Source: Comamonadaceae bacterium
GTDB taxonomy: Bacteria > Pseudomonadota > Gammaproteobacteria > Burkholderiales > Burkholderiaceae_C
Reading direction: 5' to 3'
Assembly: GCA_947450695.1 (NCBI GenBank)
Contig: CANFWV010000020.1
Location: 1 to 48,923 of the forward strand
DNA: 48,923 nucleotides
Shown here piece after piece: positions 1 through 10,117 of this stretch. The first letter of the stretch is position 1. Each line of letters starts with the position of its first letter. A model generated the notes under the pieces. That model saw only the letters and a program-made list of their open reading frames with translations. It searched no databases and was not told where the DNA came from. Made by a program: the position numbers and the translations under genes.

Positions 1-11
1 ATAATTTGCAT
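1..11 (-). CDS. rplI: 50S ribosomal protein L9, start of gene only (partial)
   Basis: Only the first codons are inside the window. On the minus strand an ATG at 11-9 is followed by codons for Gln and Ile, matching the MQII start of L9. An AAGGAG ribosome-binding site (24-19) sits at good spacing and overlaps the rpsR stop codon, so translation is probably coupled to rpsR. Gene order rpsF-priB-rpsR-rplI is the standard proteobacterial one, which is the main support for the call. Confidence 0.75.
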
Positions 12-22
12 GCTTGTGCTCC

Positions 23-307
23 TTACAGGCTACGGTGTTGGTCGCTGTAAGGCAGCATCGCGAGGAAGCGAGCGCGCTTGACGGCGGTATTGATTTGGCG
101 TTGGAAAATTGCGCGCGTGCCGGTCAGGCGGGCGGGGATGATTTTTCCGTTTTCAGCGACGAAGTCGCGCAGGGTGTCGATGTCTTTGTAGTCGATCTCT
201 TCCACACCAGCAGCGGTGAAGCGACAAAAGCGCTTGCGCTTGAACAGCAGAGATTGGGTGTTGCGCTTAGGGCGCTTGTCTTTGTTGAAACGTTTTGGTC
301 CGGGCAT
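23..307 (-). CDS. rpsR: 30S ribosomal protein S18
   Basis: The 94-residue product is a small basic protein with the S18 core: a KRFCRF segment, then [11 protein letters not shown], and the [15 protein letters not shown] stretch followed by a basic tail ([11 protein letters not shown]). S18 binds the platform of the 30S subunit next to S6. It is the third gene of a minus-strand operon and lies 10 bases downstream of priB. Length and motifs are normal for the family; nothing unusual is seen. Confidence 0.98.
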   Translation of the reverse strand: MPGPKRFNKDKRPKRNTQSLLFKRKRFCRFTAAGVEEIDYKDIDTLRDFVAENGKIIPARLTGTRAIFQRQINTAVKRARFLAMLPYSDQHRSL

Positions 308-317
308 GAAGGACTCC

Positions 318-605
318 TTAAATAGGGTTCAATTCTTGAATATGAAAAATGACGCTTTTATTGGTGCGTGCACTGATGAGAAATCCGCGAAACCTGAAGA
401 CTTTTCCTAAGGGAAGCTGGCCTGCTTGTTCAGCCATCTTTCCAAAGGCTACCGCCTTGATGCTTAATTTGACTTGGCGGGTGCTACCTGCTTCTTCAAC
501 TTCAGACTCGTGGTCGAGAACAAAATTGGCAGCGGGGAGTCCAGCTGGGGTGTAGCGCAGAGGACTAACCTCCACAATACTCGCCGTCAAATCAACATGG
601 TTCAC
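318..605 (-). CDS. priB: Primosomal replication protein N
   Basis: This 95-residue protein is a compact single-strand-DNA-binding OB fold of the PriB family. It begins [20 protein letters not shown], the usual PriB/SSB-like opening, and keeps the family's [14 protein letters not shown] strand. PriB works with PriA and DnaT in replication restart. Its position between rpsF and rpsR is diagnostic, since PriB alone is a short and variable protein. The start at 605 gives normal length. The 59-base gap to rpsF suggests cotranscription. Confidence 0.95.
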   Translation of the reverse strand: MNHVDLTASIVEVSPLRYTPAGLPAANFVLDHESEVEEAGSTRQVKLSIKAVAFGKMAEQAGQLPLGKVFRFRGFLISARTNKSVIFHIQELNPI

Positions 606-664
606 TCAAATCAAAAATCAGTTAGGCAACATTAATCGCGTACAGCATTGGGTTTAGCGGCGGA

Positions 665-1030
665 TTAAGCTGCGTATTCCTGCTGCTGGGCTTTGCGAGC
701 TTCTTCTCTCTCGACGTTGCGCATCATGAGGGATGGGCCGGTTTCAGCCTTTTTCTTGACCACAGTCATGTGACGCAGCACGGCATCATTGAATTTGAAC
801 GCATGTTCAATTTCGTCCATGACAGCTTGGCTTGCTTCAATGTTGATGCACAGGTAGTGGGCTTTGGCCAACTTCTGGATCAGGTAAGCCAGTTGACGGC
901 GACCCCAATCTTCGACGCGGTGCACTTTGCCACCACCGACGGTGATCATGGTTTTATAGCGTTCCAGCATGGCCGGGACTTGCTCGCTTTGATCCGGATG
1001 GATCAGTAAGATGATTTCGTAATGACGCAT
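665..1030 (-). CDS. rpsF: 30S ribosomal protein S6
   Basis: The 121-residue product begins [20 protein letters not shown], the typical S6 start, and contains the [15 protein letters not shown] segment and a LCINIEA strand of the ferredoxin-like fold. The C-terminal tail is basic and alanine-rich, as in other betaproteobacterial S6 proteins. It is first in the rpsF-priB-rpsR-rplI operon. AAGGAG precedes the ATG on the minus strand. S6 pairs with S18 on the small-subunit platform. Confidence 0.98.
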   Translation of the reverse strand: MRHYEIILLIHPDQSEQVPAMLERYKTMITVGGGKVHRVEDWGRRQLAYLIQKLAKAHYLCINIEASQAVMDEIEHAFKFNDAVLRHMTVVKKKAETGPSLMMRNVEREEARKAQQQEYAA

Positions 1031-1097
1031 AAACTCTCCTTTTGGTTAATGAAAGCTGCCCCAGCGTCGTTAAGGGTGCAGCAAGGCGAAGCCCATG

Positions 1098-1103
1098 ATT
1101 ATA
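1098..1103 (-). promoter_or_regulatory. Possible -10 element upstream of rpsF
   Basis: A perfect TATAAT lies on the minus strand 68 bases before the rpsF start. The nearest TTGTCA (1131-1126) is 22 bases away, too far for a normal -35 box, so the promoter is only partly supported. Confidence 0.35.
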
Positions 1104-1145
1104 GCCTGCCCTGCGGGGTCTGGCTTGACAAATCGAATCGGGGAA

Positions 1146-3275
1146 TCAATGCCGGCGTTTTGCTGAATCCTTCAAGCTCGGATAACGTACATACTCCACC
1201 AAGTCCTGTACAGCGGGGTCAGGTCGCTTTGTAAGCAGGCTGACCACCATCATCACCGCAAAGCCAACCGGCACGCCAAAGACGCCAGCGGAGATGGGCT
1301 GAATCCCCCACCAAAGTTCGATCGGCCGTGTGACGTTGAACAGGCTGCGCATCCAAGGCTGGGTCAGCATCATATAATAGAGCGTGGTTCCGAGGCCTGC
1401 CACCATGCCCAACGAGGCCGCAATCCCCGTCGCCCGTTTCCAAAAAATACCCAGCGTCAGGGCTGGAAAGAAAGCTGCCGCGCCAAACGAAAATGCCGCT
1501 GACACCAGAAATAAGATGTCTGCGGGCTTATGCGAGGCGACATAAGCGGCGCCTAAGGCGACAACAAGCAGCAACACTTTGGACAAAGTCACCCGGCGGG
1601 CGGTCGATGCATTCGGGTCAATCATCTTGTAGTAAACATCATGACTGAGCGAGCTGGCAATCGTCAGCAGCAAGCCATCTGCGGTGGACAAAGCCGCCGC
1701 CAAGCCCCCCGCTGCAACCAATCCGGAGACGACGTAAGGTAAACCGCCGATGGCTGGCGCTGCCAGCATGATGACGTCGCCGCCAATAGTCATCTCATTG
1801 AGCTGCAATAGACCATCATGATTCACATCAACCACCGACAACAGGCTCGGATCAACTTTATTCCATGCCGTGATCCAGTCGGGTAACTGATCGAATGGAG
1901 TGCCCACCACCAAAGTAAAAACTTCGTACTTCACCAGCACAGCCAACGCCGGCGCCGTGATGTAAAGAAGCACAATAAACAGCAGCGACCAGGCGACGGA
2001 TTGACGGGCTTCTTTGACACTCGGCACGGTGTAGTAACGAATCAGAATATGCGGTAAAGCGGCTGTTCCAACCATCAGGCAAAACACCAGAGCCAAAAAA
2101 TTTCGCCGGGAGACATCAAACTCATCTCGTTCCTTAGCGTCGCCTGCCGGGTCACCGGCAAATTGCTGCGCGTGCGGGGGCATGCCGTTGAGCGGCCGCG
2201 ATTTTGCATCCGCCTCAGCTTTCTCCACCATCCAGCCCTTGAGCGCCACTTCGGTCGTTTTAGGCAAGTTGGTCAATGCCCTGTCGGCGGCATAGATCAA
2301 CCCTAACGGCGCATCTGACGCTTTCAGCTCTGCCAGCGCTTTGGTGGCACGAACCCGATCGGCCACTAAAGCGGCGTGGGGGTCCAGCAGTTTGGCCGCC
2401 AGTTCAGCCGCACGTTCTCTGAAAATTTTCTGAACTTCCAGCTCTTTAGGATCAAGGCTTAACTCATTTTCTCGGGCAGTGACTTTTTGCAGCTGGTAGC
2501 CATAAATAGCCTGAGGCACCGGAACACCCGTCTGCTTGACGGACAACCACACCACCGGCAGCACATAAGCCACGATGATCACCAAGTATTGAGCCACCTG
2601 CGTCCATGTGACAGCGCGCATGCCCCCCAGAAACGAACACAATAATATACCGCCTAGGCCCAGAAAAATACCCAACTCGAAGGCCACACCGGTCAGACGC
2701 GCGGTGATGATGCCAACACCGTAGATCTGCGCCACCACGTAGGTGAAGGAGCAAAAAATGGCAGCCATCACGCCGAGTAATCGCGGCATGTGGCCGCCAT
2801 AGCGCTCGCCCAAAAAGTCAGGAATAGTGAACTGCCCAAACTTGCGCAGATATGGCGCCAGAAAAAAAGCCACCAGACAATAACCGCCAGTCCACCCCAT
2901 GATGAAAGCCAGACCGCTGTATCCCGTCAGGTAGAGCGTGCCCGCCAAGCCGATAAAAGAGGCCGCCGACATCCAGTCAGCACCGGTGGCCATCCCGTTG
3001 TAAACCGCGGGGACACGGCGGCCAGCGACGTAATATTCCGCCGCATCTGTGGTCCGGCACATGATGCCGATACCGGCATATAAGGCAATGGTGGCAAGCA
3101 GAAAAATCAGCCCGATCCACTGCCGCGACAAGCCCATCTGGTCCAACACTGCTAGCACCAACACAAAGGCGAGAAAGCCAGCCGCATACCATTTGTAGAC
3201 GTGGTTCAACGCGTTTTTGAATGCAGACTTGGATTCCGCGCTCTCTCCGCCATCTGAAATTGCGTTGGTCGGCAT
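1146..3275 (-). CDS. Sodium:solute (acetate-type) symporter, VC_2705-like family
   Basis: A 709-residue multi-pass inner-membrane protein of the sodium:solute symporter superfamily. The core motifs are visible: ATGADWMSAASFIGLAGTLY early, a GGMRAVTWTQVAQY segment, and GLVAAGGLAAALSTADGLLL late. About 110 charged, alanine-rich residues interrupt the membrane core in the middle, ending before RRNFLALVF. A loop DVNHDGLLQLNE (bases 1829-1794) matches an EF-hand calcium loop. The start at 3275 is chosen over an upstream in-frame ATG because AGGA precedes it and it lies one base after the DUF4212 stop. Acetate or another short carboxylate is the likely substrate by family; the sequence does not prove it. 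Confidence 0.9.
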   Translation of the reverse strand: MPTNAISDGGESAESKSAFKNALNHVYKWYAAGFLAFVLVLAVLDQMGLSRQWIGLIFLLATIALYAGIGIMCRTTDAAEYYVAGRRVPAVYNGMATGADWMSAASFIGLAGTLYLTGYSGLAFIMGWTGGYCLVAFFLAPYLRKFGQFTIPDFLGERYGGHMPRLLGVMAAIFCSFTYVVAQIYGVGIITARLTGVAFELGIFLGLGGILLCSFLGGMRAVTWTQVAQYLVIIVAYVLPVVWLSVKQTGVPVPQAIYGYQLQKVTARENELSLDPKELEVQKIFRERAAELAAKLLDPHAALVADRVRATKALAELKASDAPLGLIYAADRALTNLPKTTEVALKGWMVEKAEADAKSRPLNGMPPHAQQFAGDPAGDAKERDEFDVSRRNFLALVFCLMVGTAALPHILIRYYTVPSVKEARQSVAWSLLFIVLLYITAPALAVLVKYEVFTLVVGTPFDQLPDWITAWNKVDPSLLSVVDVNHDGLLQLNEMTIGGDVIMLAAPAIGGLPYVVSGLVAAGGLAAALSTADGLLLTIASSLSHDVYYKMIDPNASTARRVTLSKVLLLVVALGAAYVASHKPADILFLVSAAFSFGAAAFFPALTLGIFWKRATGIAASLGMVAGLGTTLYYMMLTQPWMRSLFNVTRPIELWWGIQPISAGVFGVPVGFAVMMVVSLLTKRPDPAVQDLVEYVRYPSLKDSAKRRH

Positions 3276-3276
3276 G

Positions 3277-3537
3277 CTAATCCTCGCTTTCGTCGAAGCC
3301 ATGAGCGGCATCTAGCCGCTCCATGTAGCGCGCATAAATAGCAATGATGATGACGTAGACCAACGGCGCGCCCTGAGCTGCCATCCAAAAACTGAAGGGC
3401 CAACCGAAAAAATTAAAATTAAGCTGGCGTGCGTAAAAGGTCACCACGAAGGTCACACAAAACCAAATCAGCATCAAAATTCCAGTGAAACTGAGGTTTT
3501 TGCGCCAGTAGGCGCGGCGATTGCTGTTTGTCTGCAT
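3277..3537 (-). CDS. DUF4212 small membrane subunit of the symporter
   Basis: This 86-residue protein has two hydrophobic segments (about residues 14-33 and 47-68) around a RQLNFNFFGWPFSFWMAAQGAP linker, the DUF4212 pattern. Such proteins are encoded directly before VC_2705-type symporters and are taken to be their accessory subunit. Here only one base separates the two genes, so they are surely cotranscribed and likely translationally coupled. The exact function of the small subunit is unknown. Confidence 0.92.
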   Translation of the reverse strand: MQTNSNRRAYWRKNLSFTGILMLIWFCVTFVVTFYARQLNFNFFGWPFSFWMAAQGAPLVYVIIIAIYARYMERLDAAHGFDESED

Positions 3538-3577
3538 CCCGCTTGTCCCCGAACATAAGAGCGTTAGCCTTTTCGGC

Positions 3578-4147
3578 TTATTTCAAATCATTCAGCCCGA
3601 TCTCACTGGCCAGTCTGTTAGCCACTTGCGGCTCAAAACTGCGCAAACGGCGAATCACCGCCAATGCTTTATCAGAATGCTCCAGTTTCACATGAACTTT
3701 GGCTAATTGGTACCAACCATGCGGACTCAAAGGTTGAAGACGGGTTGTCTGCTCAAGCGCGGTGACAGCTTCGTCCAGGCGCTCTTCGCGCAGAAGCAGC
3801 ATCGCCAGCCCGTACCAAGCCTCGTCCATCTTTGGATTGATTGCCAGCGCAGACCGAAAAGCCGGCTCTGACTCTGTGTGGCGCTGACAACTTTCAAGCA
3901 GATAGGCTAACTTGTACCAGCTAGCAGCATGAGTGGGATGTTGAACCAGCAACTTCTCCAAGCACTTGACAGCAGCGTTTTTCTGACCCAAGTCGGACAA
4001 CACATTGGCACGACCGACACCAGCATAAAAATCGGTCGGCCTCAGGACCAGCAGACGATTCAAGATAGCCAAGGCCAGACGCGACCAATCAGCAGACAGC
4101 AAGGCCATGGCCAGCCCGCGCTGCATCCAGTAAGCGGCGGCAATCAT
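3578..4147 (-). CDS. Tetratricopeptide-repeat protein
   Basis: The 189-residue product consists mainly of TPR helices: repeats with the W-x-L-G-Y-A-like pattern are seen around ASWYKLAYLLE, EAWYGLAMLLLREERLDEAV and HGWYQLAKVHVKLEHSDKAL. No signal peptide or catalytic motif is visible. It follows ppsA with a 22-base gap and precedes the DUF4212/symporter pair by 40 bases, so all four may form one transcription unit. No good ribosome-binding site is seen before the ATG. TPR proteins usually act as scaffolds; the partner is not known. Confidence 0.85.
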   Translation of the reverse strand: MIAAAYWMQRGLAMALLSADWSRLALAILNRLLVLRPTDFYAGVGRANVLSDLGQKNAAVKCLEKLLVQHPTHAASWYKLAYLLESCQRHTESEPAFRSALAINPKMDEAWYGLAMLLLREERLDEAVTALEQTTRLQPLSPHGWYQLAKVHVKLEHSDKALAVIRRLRSFEPQVANRLASEIGLNDLK

Positions 4148-4169
4148 GGCGAAACGGTCCGGCGGCCGA

Positions 4170-6569
4170 TCAGCCGGCGAGCTTTTTCCAAGTGTCGATG
4201 ACCGTATCAGGGTTCAAGGACATCGAGCCAATGCCCTGCTCTTTCAACCACTGCGCAAAGTCAGGGTGATCGCTAGGGCCTTGGCCGCAAATACCGACAT
4301 ATTTGCCTTGGCGCAGGCAGGCTTTGATGGCCAGGCTCAGCAACGCTTTGACAGCCGGGTCTCGCTCGTCAAAGTCTTTGGCCAGAATTTCAAGGCCAGA
4401 ATCACGGTCCAGACCCAGCGTCAGCTGCGTCAAGTCGTTTGAACCGATTGAAAATCCGTCAAAGTACTGAAGGAACTCATCGGCCAACACGGCGTTGCTC
4501 GGGACCTCGCACATCATGATGATGCGCAAGCCGTTTTCGCCGCGTTTCAGCCCATGCTGACCCAGCAACTCGATGACGGCCTTGGCCTGTCCGAGCGTCC
4601 GCACGAAAGGCACCATGACTTCGACGTTGACTAAGCCCATGTCGTTACGCACGCGTTTGAAAGCCTCGCACTCCATAGCAAAAGCTCCCGCAAAGTCGTC
4701 GCTCAGGTAACGCGCCGCACCGCGAAAACCCAGCATTGGGTTCTCTTCTTCAGGCTCGTACCGAGAACCGCCAATCAGCTTGCGATACTCGTTGGACTTG
4801 AAATCCGACAGACGCACGATGACTGGTTTTGGCCAAAAAGCCGCGCCAATGGTGGCGATGCCTTCGGTCACTTTGTCGACGTAAAAAGCGCGTGGTGATG
4901 CATGGCCACGTGCCACGCTCTCAACTGCCTTTTTCAAGTCGGCATCGACATTCGGGTAGTCAAGAATGGCTTTCGGGTGAACGCCAATGTTGTTGTTGAT
5001 GATGAACTCCAGCCGGGCCAGGCCAACGCCGTGGTTTGGAATCTGGCAAAAGTCAAACGCCAATTGAGGATTGCCAATGTTCATCGTGATCTTGACGTCA
5101 ATCGATGGCATCTCGCCGCGAACGACTTCAGTCACTTCGGTCTCCAGCAGGCCGTCGTAAATATTGCCGGTGTCGCCTTCAGCGCAACTCACAGTCACCA
5201 GCATGCCGTCTTTCAACAGTTCAGTCGCGTCGCCGCAGCCGACCACAGCCGGAATACCCAACTCGCGTGCAATGATGGCCGCGTGGCAAGTCCGACCGCC
5301 GCGGTTGGTAACGATGGCGGAAGCACGCTTCATCACCGGTTCCCAGTTCGGGTCGGTCATGTCGGTGACAAGAACGTCACCGGCTTGGACTTGGTCCATT
5401 TCGCTGATGTGGCGCACGATACGCACCGGGCCAGTCCCGATTTTTTGGCCAATCGCGCGACCTTCAGTCAGCACGGTACCAGTGGCTTTTAGCTTGTAGC
5501 GCTGCTCAGGCTTGCCCTTGGACTGGCTTTTAACCGTTTCTGGACGGGCCTGCAAAATATAAATTTCGCCGTCGGTGCCATCCTTACCCCACTCCACGTC
5601 CATGGCGCGACCGTAATGGTCTTCAATAATCAAGGCGTAGCGGGCGAGTTGCTCAACATCAGCATCTGTCAGCGAAAAACGGTTGCGCAGCTCGACCGGG
5701 ACATCGGTCGTTTTGACCAACTGACCGGTGGCTTTTTTCTCTTCAGCGCTGGTGAATTCCATCTGCAGGAGTTTGGAACCTAGATTGCGGCGGATCACCG
5801 CACGATTGCCCGCCCGCAGCATCGGTTTGTGAACATAAAACTCGTCTGGATTGACGGCGCCCTGCACCACGGTTTCACCCAAGCCGTAGCTGGAGGTGAT
5901 GAAGACCACGTCTTCGAACCCGCTTTCGGTGTCGATGGTGAACATCACACCGGCAGCACCCAAATCGCTGCGCACCATGCGTTGAACGCCGGCCGACAAA
6001 GCTACATCGGCGTGTGCAAAGCCCTTGTGAACGCGGTAGCTGATGGCTCGGTCGTTGTACAAGGAGCCGAAAACTTCTTTCATCTTGTGCAGCACGTCCT
6101 CGACGCCGACCACGTTCAAAAAGGTTTCCTGCTGGCCGGCAAAAGAAGCGTCGGGCAAGTCTTCAGCAGTGGCTGAAGAACGCACTGCAAAGCTGGCTTG
6201 CTGATTGCCGGCACTCAAGGCGGCAAAACTTTGGCGAATAGCGGCTTCAAAGTCAGCCGGAAAAGGCTGGGCTTCCACCATTGCGCGAATCTGAGCGCCA
6301 GCAGCCGCCAGCGCCCGCACATCCTCGGTGTCGAGATTGTCTAGTACGCCGTTGATTTTCTTGTCTAGCCCAGCGTGTGCCAAAAAAACCCGAAATGCGT
6401 GTGCAGTGGTGGCAAAGCCAGTTGGTACGCGAACACCATTGGGGCCTGTTGGCAATTGAGAAATCATTTCGCCAAGGCTGGCGTTTTTACCGCCGACCGA
6501 GTCGACATCGGTCATCCTCAGGTTTTCGAACGGTACGACCAGGGCGGTCGCCTCAAACAAGTTAGACAT
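4170..6569 (-). CDS. ppsA: Phosphoenolpyruvate synthase
   Basis: A 799-residue PpsA, close to the usual 790. It converts pyruvate and ATP to PEP, AMP and phosphate for gluconeogenesis. Domain order is normal: N-terminal ATP-grasp/pyruvate-binding domain ([11 protein letters not shown], then [21 protein letters not shown]), the swivelling phosphohistidine domain with [21 protein letters not shown], and the C-terminal PEP-binding barrel ending with [16 protein letters not shown] and GICGQGPSD. The start at 6569 is preferred to an in-frame ATG 54 bases upstream because GGGAG lies 11 bases before it and the protein then begins directly with the conserved region. Its regulator is encoded divergently. 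Confidence 0.97.
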   Translation of the reverse strand: MSNLFEATALVVPFENLRMTDVDSVGGKNASLGEMISQLPTGPNGVRVPTGFATTAHAFRVFLAHAGLDKKINGVLDNLDTEDVRALAAAGAQIRAMVEAQPFPADFEAAIRQSFAALSAGNQQASFAVRSSATAEDLPDASFAGQQETFLNVVGVEDVLHKMKEVFGSLYNDRAISYRVHKGFAHADVALSAGVQRMVRSDLGAAGVMFTIDTESGFEDVVFITSSYGLGETVVQGAVNPDEFYVHKPMLRAGNRAVIRRNLGSKLLQMEFTSAEEKKATGQLVKTTDVPVELRNRFSLTDADVEQLARYALIIEDHYGRAMDVEWGKDGTDGEIYILQARPETVKSQSKGKPEQRYKLKATGTVLTEGRAIGQKIGTGPVRIVRHISEMDQVQAGDVLVTDMTDPNWEPVMKRASAIVTNRGGRTCHAAIIARELGIPAVVGCGDATELLKDGMLVTVSCAEGDTGNIYDGLLETEVTEVVRGEMPSIDVKITMNIGNPQLAFDFCQIPNHGVGLARLEFIINNNIGVHPKAILDYPNVDADLKKAVESVARGHASPRAFYVDKVTEGIATIGAAFWPKPVIVRLSDFKSNEYRKLIGGSRYEPEEENPMLGFRGAARYLSDDFAGAFAMECEAFKRVRNDMGLVNVEVMVPFVRTLGQAKAVIELLGQHGLKRGENGLRIIMMCEVPSNAVLADEFLQYFDGFSIGSNDLTQLTLGLDRDSGLEILAKDFDERDPAVKALLSLAIKACLRQGKYVGICGQGPSDHPDFAQWLKEQGIGSMSLNPDTVIDTWKKLAG

Positions 6570-6758
6570 ACAAATACTCCGGGAGGTTTTAAAAGCGTTT
6601 GAGCCTCCATGAACTGCAGCCAACCTTGTTGTTGTTTAAAGCTGTGGTTGCGTGTCATGGCGACAGAATCTGGATAATTAGCAGCAATTGTAGATGGCCG
6701 TTGACTTTTCATGGGCCCCTCAAACTACACCCTTTAAAACACACCCAAAGCCCTAACC

Positions 6759-7580
6759 ATGCCAAATCGCACTGTATTCTTCATCTCTGACGGCACAGGC
6801 ATCACGGCCGAAACCTTCGGCAACGCCATCCTGGCCCAATTTGAAATTGATCCGCGGCATGTGCGCCTGCCGTTTATCGACAGCGTAGACAAAGCCCATC
6901 AGGCTGTCCGTCAAATCAACCATACCGGTGAAATTGAAGGCGTCCGCCCAATCGTCTTCACCACCCTGGTCAACATGGAAATACTGTCAGTCATCAAGGC
7001 GCAGTGCAATGGGATGTTGCTGGACATGTTTGGCATGTTCGTCTCACCGCTGGAACGAGAGCTGGGCCTGAAGTCCAACCACCGCGTCGGGCGCTTTTCA
7101 GATGCCTCCAAAAGCAAGGCCTACGACGACCGGATCGAGGCCATTAACTTTTCTTTGGCCCATGACGATGGGCAGAGCAACCGGGACTTAGCCGGTTCGG
7201 ACGTGATTCTGGTAGGCGTGAGCCGCAGCGGTAAAACGCCGACTTCGCTGTATTTAGCGATGCAGTTTGGCGTGAAAGCCTCTAATTACCCATTGATTCC
7301 GGAAGATTTTGAGCGCCGCCAATTGCCGCCCGCGTTAGTGCCACACCGCAAAAAAATCTTTGGCCTGACGATCTCGCCTGAGCGACTGAGCCAGATCCGC
7401 AATGAGCGTCGGCCGAACTCAACTTATGCCAGCGTGGCCAACTGCAATCACGAAATACATGAAGCCGAAGCGATGATGCGCCGCGAAGGTATTCGCTGGC
7501 TCTCAACCACCAGCAAATCCATTGAGGAGATCGCGACGACGATCTTGCAAGAGGTCAGACCTGAACGACTCGGGTATTGA
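6759..7580 (+). CDS. ppsR: PEP synthase regulatory protein (bifunctional kinase/pyrophosphorylase)
   Basis: The 273-residue product belongs to the DUF299/PSRP family, which inactivates PpsA by ADP-dependent threonine phosphorylation and reactivates it with phosphate. It shows the N-terminal [13 protein letters not shown] motif and the P-loop [11 protein letters not shown] near residue 152-162. It is divergent from ppsA with a 189-base shared intergenic region, the classical arrangement. A Polaromonas-like bacterium growing on organic acids would need tight PpsA control. Length is normal. Confidence 0.95.
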   Translation: MPNRTVFFISDGTGITAETFGNAILAQFEIDPRHVRLPFIDSVDKAHQAVRQINHTGEIEGVRPIVFTTLVNMEILSVIKAQCNGMLLDMFGMFVSPLERELGLKSNHRVGRFSDASKSKAYDDRIEAINFSLAHDDGQSNRDLAGSDVILVGVSRSGKTPTSLYLAMQFGVKASNYPLIPEDFERRQLPPALVPHRKKIFGLTISPERLSQIRNERRPNSTYASVANCNHEIHEAEAMMRREGIRWLSTTSKSIEEIATTILQEVRPERLGY

Positions 7581-7615
7581 ACCAACGCCACCGATTGAAA
7601 TGGTTAATTTCAAAA

Positions 7616-7661
7616 ATAGGAAAGATCTATTGATGAATTTCATTCTATAGACCTAAACTAT
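7616..7661 (+). promoter_or_regulatory. Two OxyR-like half-sites upstream of ahpC
   Basis: Two 15-base elements fit the OxyR subsite pattern ATAG-N7-CTAT: 7616-7630 and 7647-7661. Both also carry the expected A near the end of the N7 core. They are separated by 16 bases rather than the 7 of the E. coli consensus, giving a centre spacing of 31, about three helical turns instead of two. The second ends 39 bases before the ahpC start. Confidence 0.6.
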
Positions 7662-7700
7662 GGGCTGTCGAAATTCAACAATAACTTCCTGAAAGCCAAC

Positions 7701-8273
7701 ATGTCCTTAATCAATACAGAAATCGTTCCATTCAAAGCGACTGCATACCACAACGGCAAATTTGTACCGGTCAGCAGTGACAACTTCAAAGGTAAATGGT
7801 CTGTGGTGGTGTTCTACCCAGCCGACTTCACCTTTGTCTGTCCAACCGAGCTCGGCGACTTGGCTGACCATTACGCTGAATTCCAGAAAATGGGTGTCGA
7901 GGTCTACAGCGTGTCCACCGACACCCACTTCACGCACAAAGCTTGGCACGACACGTCAGACACCATTGGCAAGATCACCTACCCGATGATCGGCGACCCA
8001 AGCGGACAACTGGCCCGCGCCTTCGAAGTGATGATCGAAGAAGGTGAAGACGCGGGTCTGGCTTATCGCGGTACGTTCGTGATCGACCCAGCCGGCAAGA
8101 TCAAAACCATCGAAGTGCACGACAACGGCATCGGCCGTGACGCCGCCGAACTGATGCGCCGTGTCAAAGCTGCGCAATACGTGGCCGCCCACCCAGGTGA
8201 AGTTTGCCCAGCCAAATGGACTGAAGGCGCTGAAACCCTGAAGCCTTCTTTCGACCTCGTCGGCAAAATCTAA
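7701..8273 (+). CDS. ahpC: Alkyl hydroperoxide reductase, peroxiredoxin subunit
   Basis: A 190-residue typical 2-Cys peroxiredoxin that reduces H2O2 and organic hydroperoxides in the cytoplasm. The peroxidatic cysteine lies in [12 protein letters not shown] (about residue 49) and the resolving cysteine in GEVCPAKW (about residue 168). The [15 protein letters not shown] segment is typical of the AhpC branch. The partner ahpF follows after 106 bases that contain a strong terminator, so ahpC probably has its own abundant transcript. OxyR-like sites lie upstream. Confidence 0.97.
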   Translation: MSLINTEIVPFKATAYHNGKFVPVSSDNFKGKWSVVVFYPADFTFVCPTELGDLADHYAEFQKMGVEVYSVSTDTHFTHKAWHDTSDTIGKITYPMIGDPSGQLARAFEVMIEEGEDAGLAYRGTFVIDPAGKIKTIEVHDNGIGRDAAELMRRVKAAQYVAAHPGEVCPAKWTEGAETLKPSFDLVGKI

Positions 8274-8289
8274 GCGCCTGTCTGCGCCC

Positions 8290-8318
8290 AGCCCGGGCGC
8301 TTGCGTCCGGGCTTTTTT
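8290..8318 (+). terminator. Intrinsic terminator after ahpC
   Basis: AGCCCGG (8290-8296) pairs with CCGGGCT (8307-8313), followed by a run of T (8313-8318). It sits 16 bases after the ahpC stop and likely gives partial attenuation into ahpF. Confidence 0.85.
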
Positions 8319-8379
8319 ATGGGCGCTCACTAGCAGCGCCGGTTTCCCAGTTACCCCCATTTTTTCAAAGTGAGTCTTC

Positions 8380-9948
8380 ATGCTCGACGCTGCTACCAAA
8401 GCCCAACTCAAGAGTTACCTCGAACGCGCCACCCAGCCGATCGACATCGTCGCCTCGCTCGACGACAGCAAGGCCTCGGTTGAGCTGCAGTCGCTGCTGA
8501 AAGACATCACAGATTCCTCCGCCTTGGTCAGCGTCACGGAAAGCCGCGACGACAACCAGCGCAAGCCCTCGTTTTCGATTAATCGCCCCAGCGAAAACCA
8601 CGGTCCGCGCTTTGCCGGACTGCCCATGGGCCATGAATTCACATCGCTGATCTTGGCGCTGCTGCAGATCGGCGGCTACCCGCCGAAAGTGGAAGAAGAA
8701 GTTTTGCAACAAATTCGCGCGTTGGAAGGCGACTTTGAATTTGAAATTTACGTCTCGCTGAGCTGCCACAGTTGCCCCGACGTAGTCCAGGCGCTGAACC
8801 TGATGGCCGTGCAGAACCCGCGCATCCGCACCACCATGATCGACGGCAGTCTATTTCAAGACGAAGTCAAAGCGCGCCAGATCATGGCTGTACCCACCGT
8901 CTTTTTGAACGGCACCGAGTTCAGCCAAGGCCGGACCAGCTTGGAAGAAATTCTAGCCAAAATCGACACCAGCGGCGTCGAACGCGAAGCCACCAAAATT
9001 GCGGCCAAAGCTCCCTTTGACGTGCTGATCATTGGCGGCGGCCCAGCCGGCGCAGCCGCTGCGGTGTATGCCGCACGCAAAGGCATTCGCACCGGCATCG
9101 CCTCAGAAAAATTTGGCGGACAGACGCTCGACACCTTGGGCATCGAAAACTTCATTTCAGTCAAAGAAACCGAAGGCCCCAAGTTCGCCATGGCGCTCGA
9201 AGAGCACGTCCGCGCCTATGACGTTGACATCATGAACATGCAACGCGCAAAGGCGCTGATTCCGAATAGTGGCCCCGGCAAAGACTTGATCGAAGTTCAA
9301 CTCGAAAGCGGCGCCTCTTTAAAGAGCAAAGCCATCATCATCTCGACCGGCGCACGCTGGCGCAACATCAATGTGCCAGGCGAAGCCGAGTTCAAAAACA
9401 AAGGCGTGGCGTATTGCCCGCATTGCGACGGCCCGCTCTTCAAAGGCAAGCACGTGGCCGTGGTCGGCGGAGGCAACTCCGGCGTTGAGGCGGCGATTGA
9501 CTTGGCCGGGGTGGTTGGGCATGTGACGCTGATCGAGTTCGACACCGCGCTGCGTGCCGATGCCGTGCTGCAACGCAAACTCCTCAGCCTGAAAAACGTG
9601 AGGGTGCTCACCAACGCCCAAACCACAGAGATCACCGGAGACCAAACCGTCAACGGCTTGGTCTACAAAGACCGCGCCAGCAACGAGCTCCACACAGTCG
9701 CGCTGGATGGCGTCTTCATCCAGATCGGTCTGGTGCCGAACACCGACTGGCTCAAAGGCGTGGTCGAGTTGTCCAAGCACGGCGAAATCGTCGTCGATGC
9801 CAAGGGGCAAACCTCCGTGCCGGGCGTCTTTGCTGCGGGTGACGCCACCACCGTACCATTCAAGCAAATCATCATTGCCGCCGGCGACGGTGCCAAGGCA
9901 GCACTGGGGGCTTTTGACCACCTGATCCGCTCGTCCGCGCCGGCCTGA
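8380..9948 (+). CDS. ahpF: Alkyl hydroperoxide reductase, flavoprotein subunit
   Basis: A 522-residue AhpF that passes electrons from NADH through FAD and two disulfide centres to AhpC. The N-terminal tandem thioredoxin-like part carries the CHSC active site near residues 129-132. The FAD-binding motif [19 protein letters not shown] starts near residue 215, the second CxxC (YCPHCDG) lies near residue 345, followed at once by the NAD-binding [17 protein letters not shown]. The C-terminal [16 protein letters not shown] motif closes the flavin site. Length matches the E. coli protein. It follows ahpC in the usual order. Confidence 0.97.
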   Translation: MLDAATKAQLKSYLERATQPIDIVASLDDSKASVELQSLLKDITDSSALVSVTESRDDNQRKPSFSINRPSENHGPRFAGLPMGHEFTSLILALLQIGGYPPKVEEEVLQQIRALEGDFEFEIYVSLSCHSCPDVVQALNLMAVQNPRIRTTMIDGSLFQDEVKARQIMAVPTVFLNGTEFSQGRTSLEEILAKIDTSGVEREATKIAAKAPFDVLIIGGGPAGAAAAVYAARKGIRTGIASEKFGGQTLDTLGIENFISVKETEGPKFAMALEEHVRAYDVDIMNMQRAKALIPNSGPGKDLIEVQLESGASLKSKAIIISTGARWRNINVPGEAEFKNKGVAYCPHCDGPLFKGKHVAVVGGGNSGVEAAIDLAGVVGHVTLIEFDTALRADAVLQRKLLSLKNVRVLTNAQTTEITGDQTVNGLVYKDRASNELHTVALDGVFIQIGLVPNTDWLKGVVELSKHGEIVVDAKGQTSVPGVFAAGDATTVPFKQIIIAAGDGAKAALGAFDHLIRSSAPA

Positions 9949-9974
9949 AGCTCCGAACCGTCGGGTTTGAGAAT

Positions 9975-9997
9975 AAAAGGGGCTTCGGCCCTTTTTT
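9975..9997 (+). terminator. Intrinsic terminator after ahpF
   Basis: GGGC-TTCG-GCCC hairpin (9980-9991) with a stable TTCG tetraloop, flanked by AAAA before and a run of T after. It ends the ahpCF unit before the iron block. Confidence 0.85.
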
Positions 9998-10016
9998 CAC
10001 GTCCATACACCAAATC

Positions 10017-10037
10017 TAATTGCGAATCATTCTCATT
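10017..10037 (+). promoter_or_regulatory. Fur box upstream of the siderophore receptor
   Basis: The segment contains GCGAATCATTCTCATT, a close match to the Fur consensus built from GATAAT repeats around a central AATCATT. It lies 81 bases before the receptor start and is the obvious iron-dependent operator for the 10118-15065 genes. Confidence 0.85.
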
Positions 10038-10117
10038 CAATGTAGACTCTTAGCTCACAGAAAGCCAACGAAAACACCGGATGGGTTTTCGTTAGGCACG
10101 CTGACGCCGAGAACACA

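Noticed and set aside
4902..5492. 196-codon plus-strand frame inside ppsA
   Set aside because: PpsA covers this region with its conserved phosphohistidine domain; the frame has no recognisable product.
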